The notes under the pieces are model-generated. The model had not been told where the DNA came from, did not search any database, and worked only from the letters and a program-made list of their open reading frames with translations. Shown piece after piece: positions 4,782 to 6,571 of a stretch of 6,571 nucleotides of DNA. Position 1 is the first letter of the stretch. The number at the start of each line of letters is the position of its first letter. The position numbers were made by a program, and so were the translations under genes. The DNA is taken from the NCBI GenBank assembly GCA_030607895.1, contig JAUWJC010000247.1:1-6571 (forward strand). The letters run 5' to 3'. This stretch comes from Pirellulales bacterium (GTDB lineage: Bacteria; Planctomycetota; Planctomycetia; Pirellulales; Thermoguttaceae).

Positions 4782-6062
4782 GTGGGCGATTTTCCACAAG
4801 TGGGCGTCGGTGCGGAAGTAGATGGCCCCGTCGGCCACTGCGGGTGAAGCGAGTACGCCAGCGTCGATCTGGCCGCTGCCGACCAGCCGAGCCGAAAAAG
4901 GGACCAGGTTTAATTTGTGCGAAGCACCCTCCGTGCCGTTCCTGCAAATTAAACCTGGTCCCTTTTTCGGCCCCAACTCCACAACCTGAACCAGCCCGTC
5001 GTGGTTGACGGCGTAGAGGTGCCCGTCGGCCACCATGGGCGTGGCCCAAATCGGGCCCTTCAACCGCAACTGCCAGAGCACGCGGCCGTCGGCCAAATCG
5101 CCGCATACCAGAATGCTACGTGATTTGACCGTGTACGCCCGGCCTCGATCGATCACCGGGCTGCCGCTGCCGGAACTGAGCCGAAGTTGGTGCCAAAGCA
5201 GCCTGGCTGTTCCGCTGGCCGGGTCGAAACGCAAGGCGTTCAGCCCGTGAGCGGGCAAGTAGACGCAACCATCGTGCGCGACGGCCGATGCCATCGTGTG
5301 GCAGCGGATTTCGTAGTCCCAAAGCAGCTTGCCGGTCGACGGCTGATGGGCCGTCAATCGTGTCCGGCCTTGGAGCAACAGGGCATCTTCGGCCCGTGTG
5401 TTTCCACGCAGCACGGTGGGCGAGGCCCAAATTGCGTCGTGGCCGCGGGGGATGCGCCATCGGGTCTCGCCGGTTGAAACGTCCAGCCCGGCGGCAAACG
5501 ATTCGCCCTGGTTCTCCATCTGCACGATTACCGTATCGCCCAGCACCAACGGCGAGGAGCCCATTCCGACGTCGTTTCGGGCGGTCGGATAGTCGTAGGC
5601 CAACCCACGGAACCATTGAAGGTTGCCGTCGATGTCGAAGCAGGCCAAATCGTTCGACGAATAGAAGACGAATATCCGCTTTCCGTCGCTTGCCGGCGTG
5701 GAATTGGCCACGGCCCCGAACGAATTGCACACCGTATGGCCGGTGGCCCAAAGCTGCCGGTGCCAAATGGGTTTGCCCGACCGGGTGTCAAACGCCAGTA
5801 CGTGGAGCCGGTCCTGCTTGGGGCCGCTGGAGCAGGTGACCAGCTCTCGGCCGGCGACGACGATCGGGCTGGCCGGTCCCCTGCGCGGCAGCGGAGCCTT
5901 CCAAGCCACGTTCTCGCCCGTGGCCGCGTCGAACCGCTTGGGTAGGTTCTTTTCGTCGCTTACGGGGTTGTTATCCGAACCGCGAAACTGGAGCCAATCG
6001 CCGCCGGTAAGATAACACAACGCGGCAAGCGCGGCAATTGTGTTGAAAGGCTTCGTTTTCAT
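4779..6062 (-). CDS. Secreted PQQ-type beta-propeller repeat protein, with an in-frame hairpin insertion
   Basis: A 427-residue protein with a likely Sec signal (basic MKTKPF, then NTIAALAALCYLTGG; Cys16 lacks a proper lipobox). The mature protein opens with DWLQFRG (22-28), typical of planctomycete PQQ-like propellers. Blade motifs of the type D-x-x-x-G-x-x-x-W recur: FDTRSGKPIW (91-100), FDIDGNLQW (142-150), LDVSTGETRW (193-202), HQPSTGKLLW (239-248), FDPASGTARLLW (279-290) and GDLADGRVLW (321-330); SPxV/TPMV strands (SSPLV, ASPTV, GSPVI, ATPMV, ASPAV) precede them. Such proteins lie outside the cytoplasm; binding of PQQ itself is not shown, and an enzymatic role is unproven. Residues about 365-391 are encoded by the 81-bp hairpin at 4891-4971 and interrupt the link between VVELG (360-364) and the last blade's GSGQIDAGVLASPAV. 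The stop lies in a heptad array. No clear ribosome site precedes the ATG; a palindromic element begins 11 bp upstream. Confidence 0.93.
   Translation of the reverse strand: MKTKPFNTIAALAALCYLTGGDWLQFRGSDNNPVSDEKNLPKRFDAATGENVAWKAPLPRRGPASPIVVAGRELVTCSSGPKQDRLHVLAFDTRSGKPIWHRQLWATGHTVCNSFGAVANSTPASDGKRIFVFYSSNDLACFDIDGNLQWFRGLAYDYPTARNDVGMGSSPLVLGDTVIVQMENQGESFAAGLDVSTGETRWRIPRGHDAIWASPTVLRGNTRAEDALLLQGRTRLTAHQPSTGKLLWDYEIRCHTMASAVAHDGCVYLPAHGLNALRFDPASGTARLLWHQLRLSSGSGSPVIDRGRAYTVKSRSILVCGDLADGRVLWQLRLKGPIWATPMVADGHLYAVNHDGLVQVVELGPKKGPGLICRNGTEGASHKLNLVPFSARLVGSGQIDAGVLASPAVADGAIYFRTDAHLWKIAH
4891..4971. mobile_element. 81-bp hairpin element inserted in frame in a coding region
   Basis: Two perfect 27-bp inverted arms, 4891-4917 (GCCGAAAAAGGGACCAGGTT then TAATTTG) and 4945-4971, flank a loop of exactly 27 nt. 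The whole is 81 bp, a multiple of three, and contributes 27 codons to the propeller gene, beginning PKKGPGLI and ending KLNLVPFSA. The loop can form a small GCAC-CCTCC-GTGC hairpin (4923-4935). The same phase on the plus strand is also open and gives the same end peptides, because the arms are palindromic. It has no transposase; a non-autonomous element moved by a REP-associated tyrosine transposase or similar is an inference. The 27-bp arms have no mismatch, which suggests recent arrival or continued correction. Confidence 0.9.
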
Positions 6063-6073
6063 GGGATCTGACC

Positions 6074-6156
6074 TTGTAAAGCCGAGACCGGTGGTCGCGG
6101 TTTCTCGAATTGCCAGTTCATTTGGTGAACCGCGACCACTGGTCGCGGCTTTACAA
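6074..6156. repeat. Double-palindrome element, copy 2
   Basis: Two 29-bp arms, 6074-6102 and 6128-6156, are inverted copies with two mismatches around a 25-nt loop unrelated to the loop of copy 1. The right arm, reverse-complemented, is identical over 28 nt to the left arm of copy 1 (3391-3418). The arm type carrying CCAGTGG is on the left in copy 1 and on the right in copy 2, so the two copies are inverted with respect to each other. It fills the gap between the jelly-roll gene and the propeller gene, gives the former its TAA stop (6153-6151), and ends 11 bp before the latter's ATG. Confidence 0.93.
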
Positions 6157-6571
6157 CCTATCGCTGGAAAGGACGGCCGTTCCTTGCCGATCGCAGACGC
6201 GGAGTTGAAATTGCCAGTGTCGGGCCCAGCTTTGCGTTTGCGCGTTCTGGCAGACCTTTAGCAGGATCACATTGCGGCCAGCCGTAAGCGTAGCCCGGCT
6301 GATGTATTGGTCTAACTCGCTGCCGGCGTGATAAACGTTGTGCTCGTCGATCAGCTTGCCGTTGACCCACAGCTTGACGGCGCTAACCGAGGAAACCCGG
6401 AACTCGGCTTCTCGCGAATCGGCCGACATGAACTCGGCGGCGGCGTAGTTGGACAGCGCCACTTTGCTTGATGATAGCATCGCTAAGTCGTTTCGTATAT
6501 TGGTGTTAGGGGCGGATGCTGAAGTTACGGTTGCAGTAGGGGCGTAAAAAGACGATCCTCCGCGTTTTGTC
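6151..6571 (-). CDS. C-terminal part of a protein with a jelly-roll-like domain, N-terminus off the right edge
   Basis: The frame is open from the right window edge to the TAA at 6153-6151, giving 139 residues; the internal ATG at 6480 is not taken as the start because the frame continues upstream without a break and no ribosome site precedes it. The first 30 or so visible residues are a Ser/Thr/Ala/Pro-rich linker. Then comes a beta-rich domain: AEFRVSSVSAVKLWVNGKLI (55-74), a HNVYHAG turn, DQYISRATLTAGRNVILLKV (87-106), and a final WQFQLRVCDRQGTAV (119-133). This pattern of VKLWVNGK, TLTAGRNVILLKVCQN and FQLRVCD is what I associate with galactose-binding or jelly-roll-type tails of secreted planctomycete proteins; the full protein's role cannot be seen. 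It lies upstream of the propeller gene on the same strand, 88 bp apart, and may be cotranscribed with it. The last codons before the stop (SSDRL) reach into the palindromic repeat. Confidence 0.8.
   Translation of the reverse strand, partial: TKRGGSSFYAPTATVTSASAPNTNIRNDLAMLSSSKVALSNYAAAEFMSADSREAEFRVSSVSAVKLWVNGKLIDEHNVYHAGSELDQYISRATLTAGRNVILLKVCQNAQTQSWARHWQFQLRVCDRQGTAVLSSDRL

Noticed and set aside
3931..5008. Long plus-strand open frames of about 300 codons opposite aroA and the start of the propeller region
   Set aside because: They are antisense shadows in GC-rich DNA: Arg/Pro/Ala-rich, without a ribosome site or a recognisable motif, while aroA on the other strand is unmistakable.
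4994..6062. PQQ-dependent dehydrogenase
   Set aside because: The blade motifs are those of PQQ-like propellers, but the length and the absence of visible dehydrogenase metal and cofactor motifs do not support an enzyme call.
6151..6480. A complete 109-residue protein starting at the ATG at 6480
   Set aside because: The frame stays open to the window edge with no ribosome site before this ATG, and the domain looks like a C-terminal tail of a longer protein.
1..6571. A new defence, mobile or biosynthetic gene system
   Set aside because: No nuclease, helicase, transposase, toxin or linked enzyme set is visible; the unusual content is the repeats and the altered active sites.

Overview
The window looks like chromosomal DNA of a planctomycete, probably of the Pirellula/Rhodopirellula type. 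This is inferred from protein style, not from a marker gene: a secreted PQQ-type beta-propeller protein opening with a W-x-QFRG motif, a lipoprotein cyclophilin with an FHQV active site, a small two-CxxC zinc-ribbon protein, and a jelly-roll tail ending in WQFQLRVCD. The DNA is GC-rich, and Shine-Dalgarno sites are clear at only some genes.

Layout, left to right. 1-734 (-): a membrane-anchored protein of unknown function, its C-terminus off the left edge. 735-1085: a divergent intergenic region with heptanucleotide repeats and a GC-rich hairpin. 1086-1781 (+): a cyclophilin-type peptidyl-prolyl isomerase lipoprotein. 1781-1850: a ten-unit heptad array at the meeting point of two convergent genes. 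1834-2088 (-): a small basic protein. 2211-2831 (-): an exported protein of unknown function. 3133-3378 (+): a small zinc-ribbon protein. 3472-4746 (-): aroA (EPSP synthase). 4779-6062 (-): the secreted beta-propeller protein. 6151-6571 (-): the C-terminal part of a jelly-roll protein that begins beyond the right edge. The last three genes run in the order jelly-roll, propeller, aroA on the minus strand, with gaps of 88 and 32 bp, and could be one transcription unit. aroA itself belongs to the shikimate pathway and has no obvious functional link to the other two.

The most unusual aspect is the density of repeats and where they sit. At least four kinds are present: TCAGTKR-type heptad arrays, an 81-bp hairpin, an 83-85 bp double-palindrome present twice, and a CGCAAAG-type repeat. 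Four of the five minus-strand genes whose ends are visible have their stop codon inside a repeat. The 81-bp hairpin lies in frame inside the beta-propeller gene and adds about 27 residues. Two enzymes lack a residue regarded as catalytic in their families: AroA has Ala where E. coli has Asp313, and the cyclophilin has Gln where human CypA has Arg55. I see no CRISPR array, RNA gene, transposase or recognisable defence or biosynthetic system.
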